From CAINVV01 sp963663675 (GTDB lineage: Bacteria; Bacteroidota; Bacteroidia; Bacteroidales; Prolixibacteraceae), in assembly GCA_963663675.1 (NCBI GenBank), contig OY760498.1:3906001-3970000 (forward strand): a stretch of DNA of 64,000 bases. The letters are read 5' to 3'. The first letter of the stretch is position 1, and the number at the start of each line of letters is the position of its first letter. Below the pieces are notes generated by a model. It did no database searches. It was given only the letters and a program-made list of their open reading frames with translations, and was not told the DNA's origin. Made by a program: the position numbers and the translations under genes. Positions 36,801-44,760 of this stretch are shown one piece after another.

Positions 36801-36987
36801 AGGAGAGCCAATTGATATACCCAACCTCCGTCCTGATGAGGCCAATACGATCGAACACGACAGATTTCCAATGAGGTATCTTGAAGACGAGAAACGGCGT
36901 ACTACTTTCGAGGAAGTGGCTCAGGGATTTCACAAACTCAATGCCATTGCGGAAGCCATGCGCTGTCTGCAATGCTCCAAACACTAA
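33850..36987 (+). CDS. NuoF/HydB-like flavoprotein subunit fused to a GltD-like oxidoreductase
   Basis: This 1045-residue fusion has three parts. Residues about 35-130 form a thioredoxin-like [2Fe-2S] domain (VCYAAGC, then TGCMGACTLGPT). Residues about 160-570 are a NuoF/HydB unit, with the FMN/NADH glycine-rich GRGGGGFPTGLKWE near 200, ADEGDPGAFMDR, an SLBB segment and the [4Fe-4S] motif CGKCTPC near 490. Residues about 575-1045 are a complete GltD/NfnB-like module. It has cysteine cluster CQNACPAG near 579 and CGRVCTHPCESKCRR, FAD motif GIIGAGPSGLT near 673, and NAD(P)H motif VIGGGNTALDAARS near 803. The first part belongs to bifurcating hydrogenases, and the GltD module adds a second flavin and nucleotide site. 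An in-frame second methionine at 33901 is an alternative start. Confidence 0.92.
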   Translation: MSVQFSIHNPVNKFINTMYINSLKDLTETKKTFQEQETQYPFVAHVCYAAGCLSSDCREVKDALVKALEHEKLTDKVKIKLTGCMGACTLGPTLIINPGQTLYCNLKPSDMPHIVKEHFKKGKIAGKYCFKDPETGKEIHNMQEINFFKLQKKIVLRNCGSVDFASLEEYIANDGYFALCKALTTMTPGQVVDEVKRSGMRGRGGGGFPTGLKWELASMEENDQKYIICNADEGDPGAFMDRSLLEGDAHAVIEGMIIGGYAIGASKGVVYIRAEYPIAIERLTISIKAAQASGLLGNDIFSSGFNFDIEIRIGAGAFVCGEETALMASVEGRRGEPTQKPPFPVQSGLYGKPTVINNVETFGSIAPILLKGAGWFASIGTEKSKGTKVFALAGDIRMKGLIEVPMGISLGKILFDIGGGIPRNKNFKVAQTGGPSGGCLTAEHLNTPIDYDSLIKHGAIMGSGGLISADEDTCMVDMARFFMDFVQEESCGKCTPCRLGTKRMLEILERITVGKGEEGDVEKLIELGTSIKESAICGLGQTAANPVLSTIKYFRHEYDEHIQKKYCRSGVCSELFISPCQNACPAGVNVPGYIALIASGRVKDAYHLIRQDNPFPSICGRVCTHPCESKCRRAQIDEAIAIADLKRYAADYVLNSDEPYMNLMFQKNGKSVGIIGAGPSGLTCGYYLSRLGYTVDIYEEKSVAGGILAYGIPEYRQPKDILKKEIDSIIQSGINVIYNTKVGEHISFEELKAKYGAIYIATGTQLSRKIGIEGEEKEGIYHGLDFLKDINLNKKVNVKGVVAVIGGGNTALDAARSALRLGAEKVHILYRRTREEMPADRREIQEALDEGIILHELVAPVRFLGNGAVRQIECLKMEPGEFGKDGRRIPVKQPDSIFSLNIDMAIPAVSQYSDLPFVTRKDVELTDWGTFIVDSTTQMTTQKGIFAGGDVARGSDVVITAIADGKNAAKSIDKYLGGKGILNTGEPIDIPNLRPDEANTIEHDRFPMRYLEDEKRRTTFEEVAQGFHKLNAIAEAMRCLQCSKH

Positions 36988-37004
36988 CAGAAAAATAATA
37001 TATT

Positions 37005-38783
37005 ATGGCACTTGTCACACTGACCATCAACGATAAAAGCATCACTACCGAAGAAGGTACAACCATTTTCGAAGCAGCCAAACAAAACAATATCCTCATT
37101 CCTCATTTTTGTTACCTGGAGAATGTTCACCAAATAGGTTCCTGCAGAATTTGCGTGGTTGAAGTTGAAGGAGCAAGAAATCTCATGGCTTCCTGTGTTT
37201 CTGTGGTCAAAGAGGGAATGGTCGTTCATACCAATACCTCAAAAGTCCGTAAAGTAAGAAAGGTCCTGTACGAATTGATTCTTTCGGATCATCCCAAAAA
37301 TTGCCTGGGTTGCCATCGCAACCAAAACTGTGAGCTTCAGGATCTGGGAGAACAGATTCAAATTGACGGATTCCGGTTTGAAGGGGTGAAATCCAAAGAC
37401 GTGGTTGATAGTTCAAGTGCTTCAATCGTCAGGGACAGTTCCAAATGTATACTTTGCCGACGTTGCGTGACGGTTTGCAACGAAATTCAGGGAGTGGGGT
37501 TAATGAATGCGCATCACCGTGGATTCTCAACTTTTATTGGTCCTTCAGAGGATGAATCCCTTGGCCATTCAATCTGCACAAACTGTGGACAATGCATTGT
37601 TGTATGCCCTGTCGGCGCCCTTAAAGAAAAAGATTCAACACAAATTGTATGGGATGCCTTATTGGATAAATCAAAAACAGTGGTTGTTCAGACAGCACCT
37701 GCGGTACGTGTTGCCCTGGGCGAAAAATTTGGTTTTGAGCCCGGCACTATCGTTACCGGCAAAATGGCCTCCTCATTGCGCGAGTTAGGTTTTGACTATA
37801 TCTTTGACACCAATTTTGCTGCCGATCTGACCATTCTGGAAGAAGGGTCAGAATTTTTGAAAAGGGTTTCAGATCACTTTTCTTCAACAAATGGCGCAGT
37901 TTTGCCAATGATTACCAGCTGCAGTCCCGGCTGGATCAAATTCGTTGAACACCAGTATCCGGAAAAGCTTGGGCACCTGTCAAGCTGTAAATCGCCTCAT
38001 ATGATGCTGGGTGCATTGATCAAATCCTATTTTGCAGAAAAGATTAAAATTGATCCAAAAGATCTGTTTGTTGTATCTGTCATGCCTTGTACAGCCAAAA
38101 AATTTGAAATCACCCGACCTGAGATGGAATCAAAAGGGAACCGGGATGTTGACGCTGTGCTTACAACACGCGAACTGGCGAGGATGATAAAGGATGCCGG
38201 TATTGATTTTGCCCAGCTTCCTGATTCTGAATTTGATTCACCCCTGGGCTTATCCTCTGGTGCGGCAGATATATTTGGCACTACCGGAGGAGTAATGGAA
38301 GCAGCTCTCCGTACTGTCTATGAACTTGTTACAGGGCGTGAATTACCTACTGAAAAGATGCACATCAAGCCATTGACAGGGTTGAAACAAATTAAAACGG
38401 CCGAATTGAAAATCGAAAACCCGGTTGATGCGTATAAGTTTCTTGACGGAGTGACAGTCCAGGTTGCTGTAACCAGCGGATTGAAAGGTGCATCCAAACT
38501 AATGGATGAGATTCGTCAAGGTACAAGCCCTTACCACTTTATTGAGGTGATGGGTTGTCCGGGAGGTTGCATTAGCGGTGGTGGTCAACCACGGCCCATC
38601 AATGACATGGTGAGAATGAAACGACTTGAGGCTATTTATCGAGAAGATGAGGGAAAATTACTGCGAAAATCGCATCTGAATGAGGATCTGCAAACCTTGT
38701 ATAAAGAGTTCCTCGGTCACCCACTCGGACATCTTTCTCATGAATTGCTGCACACAACTTACCGGAAGAGGGAGAAAAATTAA
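37005..38783 (+). CDS. [FeFe] hydrogenase catalytic subunit
   Basis: This 592-residue hydrogenase large subunit has an N-terminal [2Fe-2S] domain (HFCYLENVHQIGSCRIC), the His-ligated cluster motif HPKNCLGCHRNQNC and two [4Fe-4S] motifs (CILCRRCVTVC and CTNCGQCIVVCP). The H-cluster domain carries motif L1 as TSCSPGW near residue 303, L2 as MPCTAKKFE near 359 and L3 as EVMGCPGGCISGGGQP near 513. All cluster ligands are present, so it should be active after maturation. HydE, HydF and HydG are not in the window. With the NuoE- and NuoF-like subunits it resembles NAD(P)-dependent, electron-bifurcating hydrogenases. L1 has Ser where many active enzymes have the second Cys. Confidence 0.95.
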   Translation: MALVTLTINDKSITTEEGTTIFEAAKQNNILIPHFCYLENVHQIGSCRICVVEVEGARNLMASCVSVVKEGMVVHTNTSKVRKVRKVLYELILSDHPKNCLGCHRNQNCELQDLGEQIQIDGFRFEGVKSKDVVDSSSASIVRDSSKCILCRRCVTVCNEIQGVGLMNAHHRGFSTFIGPSEDESLGHSICTNCGQCIVVCPVGALKEKDSTQIVWDALLDKSKTVVVQTAPAVRVALGEKFGFEPGTIVTGKMASSLRELGFDYIFDTNFAADLTILEEGSEFLKRVSDHFSSTNGAVLPMITSCSPGWIKFVEHQYPEKLGHLSSCKSPHMMLGALIKSYFAEKIKIDPKDLFVVSVMPCTAKKFEITRPEMESKGNRDVDAVLTTRELARMIKDAGIDFAQLPDSEFDSPLGLSSGAADIFGTTGGVMEAALRTVYELVTGRELPTEKMHIKPLTGLKQIKTAELKIENPVDAYKFLDGVTVQVAVTSGLKGASKLMDEIRQGTSPYHFIEVMGCPGGCISGGGQPRPINDMVRMKRLEAIYREDEGKLLRKSHLNEDLQTLYKEFLGHPLGHLSHELLHTTYRKREKN

Positions 38784-38802
38784 TAGCAAACAATTCTGAG
38801 CT

Positions 38803-40278
38803 TCAGTTTTTCAGCTTCCAGTCTGCGCCTTCTTTTGTATCCTTGATCTCAAAACCCAGGGCAATCAGCCGGTCACGAATCTGATCAGAGGTTGCCCAGT
38901 CTTTTTTCATTTTGGCTTCCTGGCGAAGCGATAACAAGAGTTCAACCATCTGTCCAAAAAGTTCGTTGCCCCCGGCGTTCATGCTGCTATCTTGTGACTT
39001 AAGTCCCAGGACATCATTTACCATATCTGAGAAAAGCTGCTGAAGTTTTGTGAGGTCCAGGGCAGTAACTGTTGCTTTCCCGTCGTTGACTGCATTGATC
39101 ATTCTTGAGCCATCGAACAGGGTTGCTATCAATATCGAACTATTGAGGTCATCATTCAGGGCTTCATAACAATCGTTTCTCAGTTTTTCCACATCAATGG
39201 TAGATTCGGTCGCAGTCTTCAGTCCCGGAAGAAGAGCCATTGCGTTCATGAGACGCTCGAAGCCCTTTTCCGCGGCTTGCAGCGCCTCATTGGAGAAATC
39301 AAGCGGACTGCGGTAATGTGCCTGAAGAATGAAAAATCGAATGGTCATCGGGTGGTAGGCCTTTTCGAGGAGGGGATGCGTCCCGTTGAAAAATTCATCC
39401 AGCTGAATGAAATTGCCCAACGATTTACCCATTTTTTGGCCGTTAATAGTAATCATATTGTTGTGAATCCAGTAATTCACGGTAGAATGGCCAAAGCAAG
39501 CCATTCCCTGCGCAACTTCAGCTTCATGGTGAGGGAACAGCAGATCAAGTCCGCCACCATGAATATCAAATGTTTCACCAAGGTATTTGGTGCTCATGGC
39601 TGTGCATTCGGTGTGCCATCCGGGAAATCCGGATCCCCATGGTGAAGGCCAGCGCATGATGTGTTCAGGTTGCGCACTTTTCCAAAGTGCAAAATCAAGA
39701 CCGGATTTCTTCTCGCTCTGGCCATCCAGATCACGGGTATTGGTGTACAAATCTTCTATTTTCCTGCCGGAGAGTATTCCGTATGCATGTTTCAGTGCAT
39801 ATGCCTCCACATCAAAGTAGACAGACCCATTTTTCTCATAGGCAAATCCAGAGCCAATAATCTTCTTTATTGCCTCAATCTGTTCGATGATATGTCCTGA
39901 AGCGACAGGCTCAATGCTTGGTGGCAGGACATTAAGCTGACTCATATTCTTTCGGTAACTGTTGGTATAGATCTGAACGATCTCCATGGGTTCCAGCTCC
40001 TCAACTTTTGCTTTTTTGGCAACTTTATCCTCTCCCTCGTCCTCATCATTGACCAGGTGTCCAACGTCTGTTATATTCCTCACATAACGCACTTTGTATC
40101 CGATATGGAGCAAATAACGGAAAAGCAGATCGAAAGTGATGGCCGGGCGCGCATGACCAAGGTGTGCATGACCGTATACTGTAGGTCCGCATACATACAT
40201 CCCCACATGATCCTTGTGTATGGGAACAAAAAGTTCTTTTTTGCGGGTCAGGGTGTTGTAGAGTATTAACTTTTCCAT
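38803..40278 (-). CDS. cysS: Cysteinyl-tRNA synthetase
   Basis: This 491-residue class I synthetase charges tRNA-Cys. HIGH-type motif GHAHLGHARPAI is near residue 36. Zinc ligands are suggested by the CGPTVYG start, WHTECTAMS and HHEAE. The KMSKS equivalent GQKMGKSLGN lies near residue 284, and the DALR-type anticodon-binding helices fill the C-terminus. It is divergent from the cyclophilin gene, with facing promoter boxes between them. Confidence 0.97.
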   Translation of the reverse strand: MEKLILYNTLTRKKELFVPIHKDHVGMYVCGPTVYGHAHLGHARPAITFDLLFRYLLHIGYKVRYVRNITDVGHLVNDEDEGEDKVAKKAKVEELEPMEIVQIYTNSYRKNMSQLNVLPPSIEPVASGHIIEQIEAIKKIIGSGFAYEKNGSVYFDVEAYALKHAYGILSGRKIEDLYTNTRDLDGQSEKKSGLDFALWKSAQPEHIMRWPSPWGSGFPGWHTECTAMSTKYLGETFDIHGGGLDLLFPHHEAEVAQGMACFGHSTVNYWIHNNMITINGQKMGKSLGNFIQLDEFFNGTHPLLEKAYHPMTIRFFILQAHYRSPLDFSNEALQAAEKGFERLMNAMALLPGLKTATESTIDVEKLRNDCYEALNDDLNSSILIATLFDGSRMINAVNDGKATVTALDLTKLQQLFSDMVNDVLGLKSQDSSMNAGGNELFGQMVELLLSLRQEAKMKKDWATSDQIRDRLIALGFEIKDTKEGADWKLKN

Positions 40279-40304
40279 TGTTGTCGTTTGAAGAGATCGA
40301 AACG

Positions 40305-40312
40305 CAAAATTA
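40305..40312 (-). promoter_or_regulatory. -7 box of the cysS promoter
   Basis: TAATTTTG on the minus strand fits TAnnTTTG exactly, 27 bases upstream of the cysS start codon. Confidence 0.5.
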
Positions 40313-40355
40313 AAAAAAAAGGGATGAACCTCTAATTAATTGACTACACCTTTCT

Positions 40356-40363
40356 TATCTTTG
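40356..40363 (+). promoter_or_regulatory. -7 box of the cyclophilin-gene promoter
   Basis: TATCTTTG matches TAnnTTTG exactly and lies 29 bases upstream of the start codon at 40392. The preceding sequence contains TTAATTG about 20 bases upstream as a possible -33 element. Confidence 0.5.
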
Positions 40364-40391
40364 GTTCCCAAAGCATAATAATTAAGACCAT

Positions 40392-41222
40392 ATGAAGCAC
40401 CTGGTTATAAAATCCCTTCTTCTTCTTGCTATTATTTCATTCTCAGCCTGCTCCTTTTCTCAAAATAAGCCTGTACCCGAGGGGCCGATGGTCCTGATCA
40501 AAACAAGATTTGGAGATATGAAGGTCGTTTTGTACAATGAAACACCGTTACACCGGGATAACTTTATGAAACTGACAAAAGAGGGAGTGTATGACAGCCT
40601 GTTGTTTCACCGGGTCATCAAAGGGTTCATGGTACAGGGAGGAGATCCCCAATCCAAACGAGCAACAAAAGAACAGACGCTTGGAGACGGAGATTTGAAT
40701 TATACAGTGCCGGCGGAAATAGTTCCCGGAATTATTCACAAAAAAGGGGTCATTGCTGCCGCCAGAAACGGTGATGATGTAAATCCGGAACGCAGATCCT
40801 CTGCCACGCAATTTTACCTTGCCCAGGGCAAAGTGTACAAACTTGATGATGTTCCTTTGATTGAAGCCAACCTTAACAGCCGGGCCACAGAATCACTTTT
40901 CAACAAACTTGTTTCAGCCAAGATCGATACCCTTTCCTTATTTCAAATGACCAGGAACAAGGAAGGTTATGAAAAAATTATCGGAAAGTTAAGACAGCAG
41001 GCTGAAAATGAAATTGCAAAAAATCCGCTTAAACTGACAAATCAGCAGATTCAAACCTATACCACCCTGGGTGGAATCCCGCATCTCGATGGTGCTTACA
41101 CTGTATTCGGAGAGGTGATTGATGGAATGGCAGTAATTGATTCAATTGCAGCGCAACCAACCGGACCCAATAATCGCCCGATAGAAAATATCAGGATGAA
41201 AATTGAGGTAATCAGGGAGTAA
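40392..41222 (+). CDS. Peptidyl-prolyl isomerase, cyclophilin-type lipoprotein
   Basis: This 276-residue protein has a lipoprotein signal (LLAIISFSAC) and a cyclophilin domain. The core motifs are RFGDMKVVLYNETPLHRDNF, FHRVIKGFMVQGGDP and the active-site-side SSATQFYLAQG. A roughly 70-residue helical insertion (about residues 160-230) separates these from the final strand segment (GAYTVFGEVIDGMAVIDSI). It probably assists folding of envelope proteins. Its last 11 bases overlap the end of the convergent aroA gene. Confidence 0.92.
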   Translation: MKHLVIKSLLLLAIISFSACSFSQNKPVPEGPMVLIKTRFGDMKVVLYNETPLHRDNFMKLTKEGVYDSLLFHRVIKGFMVQGGDPQSKRATKEQTLGDGDLNYTVPAEIVPGIIHKKGVIAAARNGDDVNPERRSSATQFYLAQGKVYKLDDVPLIEANLNSRATESLFNKLVSAKIDTLSLFQMTRNKEGYEKIIGKLRQQAENEIAKNPLKLTNQQIQTYTTLGGIPHLDGAYTVFGEVIDGMAVIDSIAAQPTGPNNRPIENIRMKIEVIRE

Positions 41223-42456
41223 CCGGCTCAACTGTAAATCCAACTTTGCGAAGATCCTCATAGAATGAGGGATACGATTTTGTAACCACCATTGCATCCT
41301 GAATCCTCACCGCACCCATGATCATGGCAACGGGAGCAAATGCCATGGCCATCCTGTGATCATCGTAAGTGGCAATGACAGGATTTGCCTGGGATAAGGA
41401 TTGAACTGTCTTTCCATCCCAGGAAAGTTCGCCCCCGGCAGGTTCAGTGAGCATAACACCCAACTTCAAGCATTCATTCTTTAATGCGGCGATTCGGTCT
41501 GTCTCCTTGATTTTCAGTGTTTTAAGTCCAATAAAATGGAATGGAAGTTGCCTGAGCACCGATAATACGACAAATGTTTGTGCCAAATCAGGGTTTTCAA
41601 TAAAATCCAGGTTGAACTGCTTAAGTGCAGTCTCCTTAATTTTTGTAAGTCTAACGGCATCACCATCCTGGCGCGATCTGATACCAAAGTATTTTTCAAA
41701 CCACTCGGACTGGATAGAATCACCTTGCAGGCTCTTAATATTCAATCCCTTAAGATATAAATCACACCGATCAGACAAGGCTGCCATGGCATACCAGTAA
41801 GAAGCTCCGGACCAGTCGGCCTCAACAGTGAATGGAACAGGCTTGTAAGACTGGGCATCAATACGTATCTCATTACCATTCCATTGATACCTGATTCCGA
41901 ATTGTTTCATTAGCTGAAGGGTCATTTCGATATAAGCCCTGGAGGTAATTTTATTCTTAAGCCTGAGGGTGAGTCCTCCCTGAACCGTCGGGGCAATCAT
42001 AAGCAAAGCTGAAATGTACTGGCTGCTAATGCTTCCATCCAATTCAATGATATCGCCTTTAAGTGCAGTCCCCGTTATTTTTAACGGAGGGAATCCCTCT
42101 TCACCTGTATACTCAATCTGTGCACCAATCTTTCGCAATGCATCTACCAGGATGGAAATAGGCCTGTGTCGCATCCTTTCAGAACCGGTAATGTGCCACT
42201 CTCCAACAATTTTGGAGAGATAGGCAGTCAAAAATCTCATGGCTGTACCAGCATGGCCGATATCAAAGCGGTTCGAATTGGACTGAAGAACCTGGTTCAT
42301 AGCAATCGAGTCATCGCAATCAGATACATTTTTTATGGGGTACGGAGAATAACTCAAAGCATTGATGATAAGCGCCCTGTTACTGATGCTTTTCGATGTT
42401 GGCAAAATAATTTCTCCGACTATGGATAAATCTTTCTTCGTTAGAAGGGTATGCAT
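41212..42456 (-). CDS. aroA: 3-phosphoshikimate 1-carboxyvinyltransferase (EPSP synthase)
   Basis: This 414-residue enzyme of the shikimate pathway transfers enolpyruvyl from PEP to shikimate-3-phosphate. Recognisable patterns are LPTSKSISNRALI at the N-terminus, GHAGTAMRFLTAYL near residue 79, and KIKETDRIAALKNECLKLG near residue 327, with YDDHRMAMAF at about 364. It is followed by aroB upstream in the same orientation (98 bases), so the two shikimate genes may be co-transcribed. Confidence 0.96.
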   Translation of the reverse strand: MHTLLTKKDLSIVGEIILPTSKSISNRALIINALSYSPYPIKNVSDCDDSIAMNQVLQSNSNRFDIGHAGTAMRFLTAYLSKIVGEWHITGSERMRHRPISILVDALRKIGAQIEYTGEEGFPPLKITGTALKGDIIELDGSISSQYISALLMIAPTVQGGLTLRLKNKITSRAYIEMTLQLMKQFGIRYQWNGNEIRIDAQSYKPVPFTVEADWSGASYWYAMAALSDRCDLYLKGLNIKSLQGDSIQSEWFEKYFGIRSRQDGDAVRLTKIKETALKQFNLDFIENPDLAQTFVVLSVLRQLPFHFIGLKTLKIKETDRIAALKNECLKLGVMLTEPAGGELSWDGKTVQSLSQANPVIATYDDHRMAMAFAPVAMIMGAVRIQDAMVVTKSYPSFYEDLRKVGFTVEPVTP

Positions 42457-42553
42457 GCTATAAACTGAAAAATAAGGAAGTGAGATTAGAATCCTTTCCG
42501 CACAAATCCGGATTAACTCAAATCACTCCTGTAACGTTTGGTGAAAATTTGTA

Positions 42554-43618
42554 TCAGGCTTTGTTGATCTCCCTGAAATAATCGAGCGCTTCAAAAATCT
42601 GCTCTTTGCTGCAGTTCCTGTTGATCTCAACCTCGCCTACAGAGGCAATAAGGGTGAAATTTATATTGGTACCATCATTCTTTTTGTCGTGACTCATCAA
42701 TGTGTACAGCTCCTCGTAATCACCGGTTTCAATCTGCAGTTTTCCATAAATGGACTGGATCCAGGCTGCAAGATGGTGCATTGTTCCATCCGCAAAACCA
42801 CAATTGATATGGGAAAGATATAGTTCGACAAGCATTCCGTAGGCCACGGCATGTCCATGTAACAGCGGTTTAGCAAGTTTAAGTGAATAACTTTCGAAAG
42901 CATGTCCGACAGTATGGCCAAAATTTAATGCCTTGCGAATATTTTTTTCGTTGGGATCTTTCTTGACAAAATACTCCTTGATAAGTATAGAGCGCGTTAT
43001 CATATCCTGCAGAACTTTGTAGTCCGGATTTTTTAAATCAAATTTCCGTAAATCGGCCAGATCATCCTGCGAATGAATCAGGGCATGCTTGATCATCTCT
43101 GCAAAACCGGAAATCAGATTTTCATGATCCAGCGTTTTTAAGAACCGTGGGTCAATGATGACTTGAAGTGGCTTGTTGAAAACACCAATTTCATTTTTTA
43201 AACCGTTGAAATTGAAACCGGTCTTGCCCCCGATAGAAGCATCAACCTGGGCAAGCAAAGTTGTCGGAATATTGATAAATTCAATTCCCCTTTTGAAGGT
43301 TGAAGCGGCAAAACTACCAAGATCCGTCAACATCCCTCCGCCAAGATTAACGATCAGGGAACTGCGGTCGGCTCCGTTTTTACTCAGGAACATCCAGATC
43401 ATTTCCACCGACCACAAGGATTTATTGTCTTCTCCGGCTGGAATAACCACCGTCTTAAATTTTTCAATTTTGGAAACATCACACAAATGTGGAAGACAAA
43501 ACCTCTCGGTATTCTTGTCCATAAGTAAAAACAGCTTGTCCTCAGGAAAAGCGGAGATCACCGCGCCCAGTGCTTTTTCGAGCTGATCAGTAACTACAAC
43601 GGAATTTTTAATTGTCAT
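42554..43618 (-). CDS. aroB: 3-dehydroquinate synthase
   Basis: This 354-residue NAD+- and zinc-dependent enzyme makes 3-dehydroquinate from DAHP. Motifs seen are VIPAGEDNKSLWSVE, NLGGGMLTDLGSFAASTFKRG (NAD+ and phosphate site), NIPTTLLAQVDASIGGKTG, and the zinc-ligand segments FAEMIKHALI and LNFGHTVGHAFES, which supply Glu and His. It is upstream of aroA in a small shikimate cluster. Confidence 0.96.
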   Translation of the reverse strand: MTIKNSVVVTDQLEKALGAVISAFPEDKLFLLMDKNTERFCLPHLCDVSKIEKFKTVVIPAGEDNKSLWSVEMIWMFLSKNGADRSSLIVNLGGGMLTDLGSFAASTFKRGIEFINIPTTLLAQVDASIGGKTGFNFNGLKNEIGVFNKPLQVIIDPRFLKTLDHENLISGFAEMIKHALIHSQDDLADLRKFDLKNPDYKVLQDMITRSILIKEYFVKKDPNEKNIRKALNFGHTVGHAFESYSLKLAKPLLHGHAVAYGMLVELYLSHINCGFADGTMHHLAAWIQSIYGKLQIETGDYEELYTLMSHDKKNDGTNINFTLIASVGEVEINRNCSKEQIFEALDYFREINKA

Positions 43619-43733
43619 AGGGTTTTTATCTACTGTTAATTAACAACAAAGGTAAGAGTTTTCGTTTATGTTAGGTTTTTTTGAACCAAAAGCCCGACCT
43701 GTTGCATTGAATGAAGTGAACGTTTTAAATTTA

Positions 43734-44564
43734 TCAATTCCCGATCTTAACAGATGTCATAGTAAGTGATCCTGCAACTGCCTTATCGTTAAATATATTC
43801 AGTTTCTCATTTTCTGCTTTCAATGCAAGGATATAAAGCAATGGAAGAAAATGTTCAGGAGTCGGAATGGAGAGATCAAATGCTTTCCCCTGTAATTTGA
43901 AGTCAATTAACTTCTGATGGTCCCCTTCCCGAATATATGCCTTCATTTTTTCATCAGCTTCAATTGCCCACTCATAGCCAAATCCGGGTTCATTCAGTTT
44001 ATTCCAGGCAACCCGTTGTAAGTTATGCACCATGTTTCCGCTTCCAACAATCAATACCCCCTTATTTCGCAAGGAAGAAAGTTCTTTGCCCAAATCGTAG
44101 TGAAACTGAGGAGGCTGGTAATAATCCAGGCTCATTTGAATAACCGGCACATCCGCCGCAGGATACAGGTGCCTGACCACACTCCAGCAACCATGGTCCA
44201 GTCCCCATTTGTGATCCAGCCCGACTTCTGTCTTGGTCACGGCACTTTGTGTCTCAAGGGCAAGTTCCGGACTTCCAGGTGCAGGATATTCCACCTCAAA
44301 CAATCGCTGTGGAAACCCCCCGAAATCGTGAATAGTTGGAGGTTGCTCCATGGCAGTCACCAAGGTTCCGCGTGTTTCCCAATGTGCGGAAATGCAAAGT
44401 ATGGCATTAGGCTTTGGCAGTGTCCTGCCAACTTCCCGCCAGCCACTGACGAATTCATTCTCTTCGATTGCATTCATGGGGGATCCATGACCCACAAACA
44501 GGACAGGCATTTGTTCTGTTTTATCAAATGATCCGGAAATATTGTTTAAGACATTGACTTTCAT
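43734..44564 (-). CDS. DODA-type extradiol ring-cleavage dioxygenase (YgiD-like)
   Basis: This protein of about 276 residues is of the LigB/4,5-DOPA dioxygenase family. The metal-binding motifs visible are LFVGHGSPMNA near the N-terminus, CISAHWETRG, HDFGGFPQ and VGSGNMVHNL. Family members use non-haem iron or zinc to cleave catechol rings. The substrate here is unknown, and oxygen dependence would be odd in a strict anaerobe. I place the start at 44564 (MKVNVLNN), since the longer frame to 44639 adds a non-conserved hydrophobic leader. Confidence 0.88.
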   Translation of the reverse strand: MKVNVLNNISGSFDKTEQMPVLFVGHGSPMNAIEENEFVSGWREVGRTLPKPNAILCISAHWETRGTLVTAMEQPPTIHDFGGFPQRLFEVEYPAPGSPELALETQSAVTKTEVGLDHKWGLDHGCWSVVRHLYPAADVPVIQMSLDYYQPPQFHYDLGKELSSLRNKGVLIVGSGNMVHNLQRVAWNKLNEPGFGYEWAIEADEKMKAYIREGDHQKLIDFKLQGKAFDLSIPTPEHFLPLLYILALKAENEKLNIFNDKAVAGSLTMTSVKIGN

Positions 44565-44760
44565 GGCACTTACAAGTAATGGAATAACTTCCAGGCATTT
44601 TAAAAAAATTAATCTGTTTATTGTACAAACAATCGTCAATGATCACTTTTACGCAAACATTGAAAATTATATAACAAATGAATCAGGCTGCTGCATGGAA
44701 TATTGTTTAAACCCTGTTTGCACTCCATGTATTTGGCAAACACAGTAACCTGACCCATTT

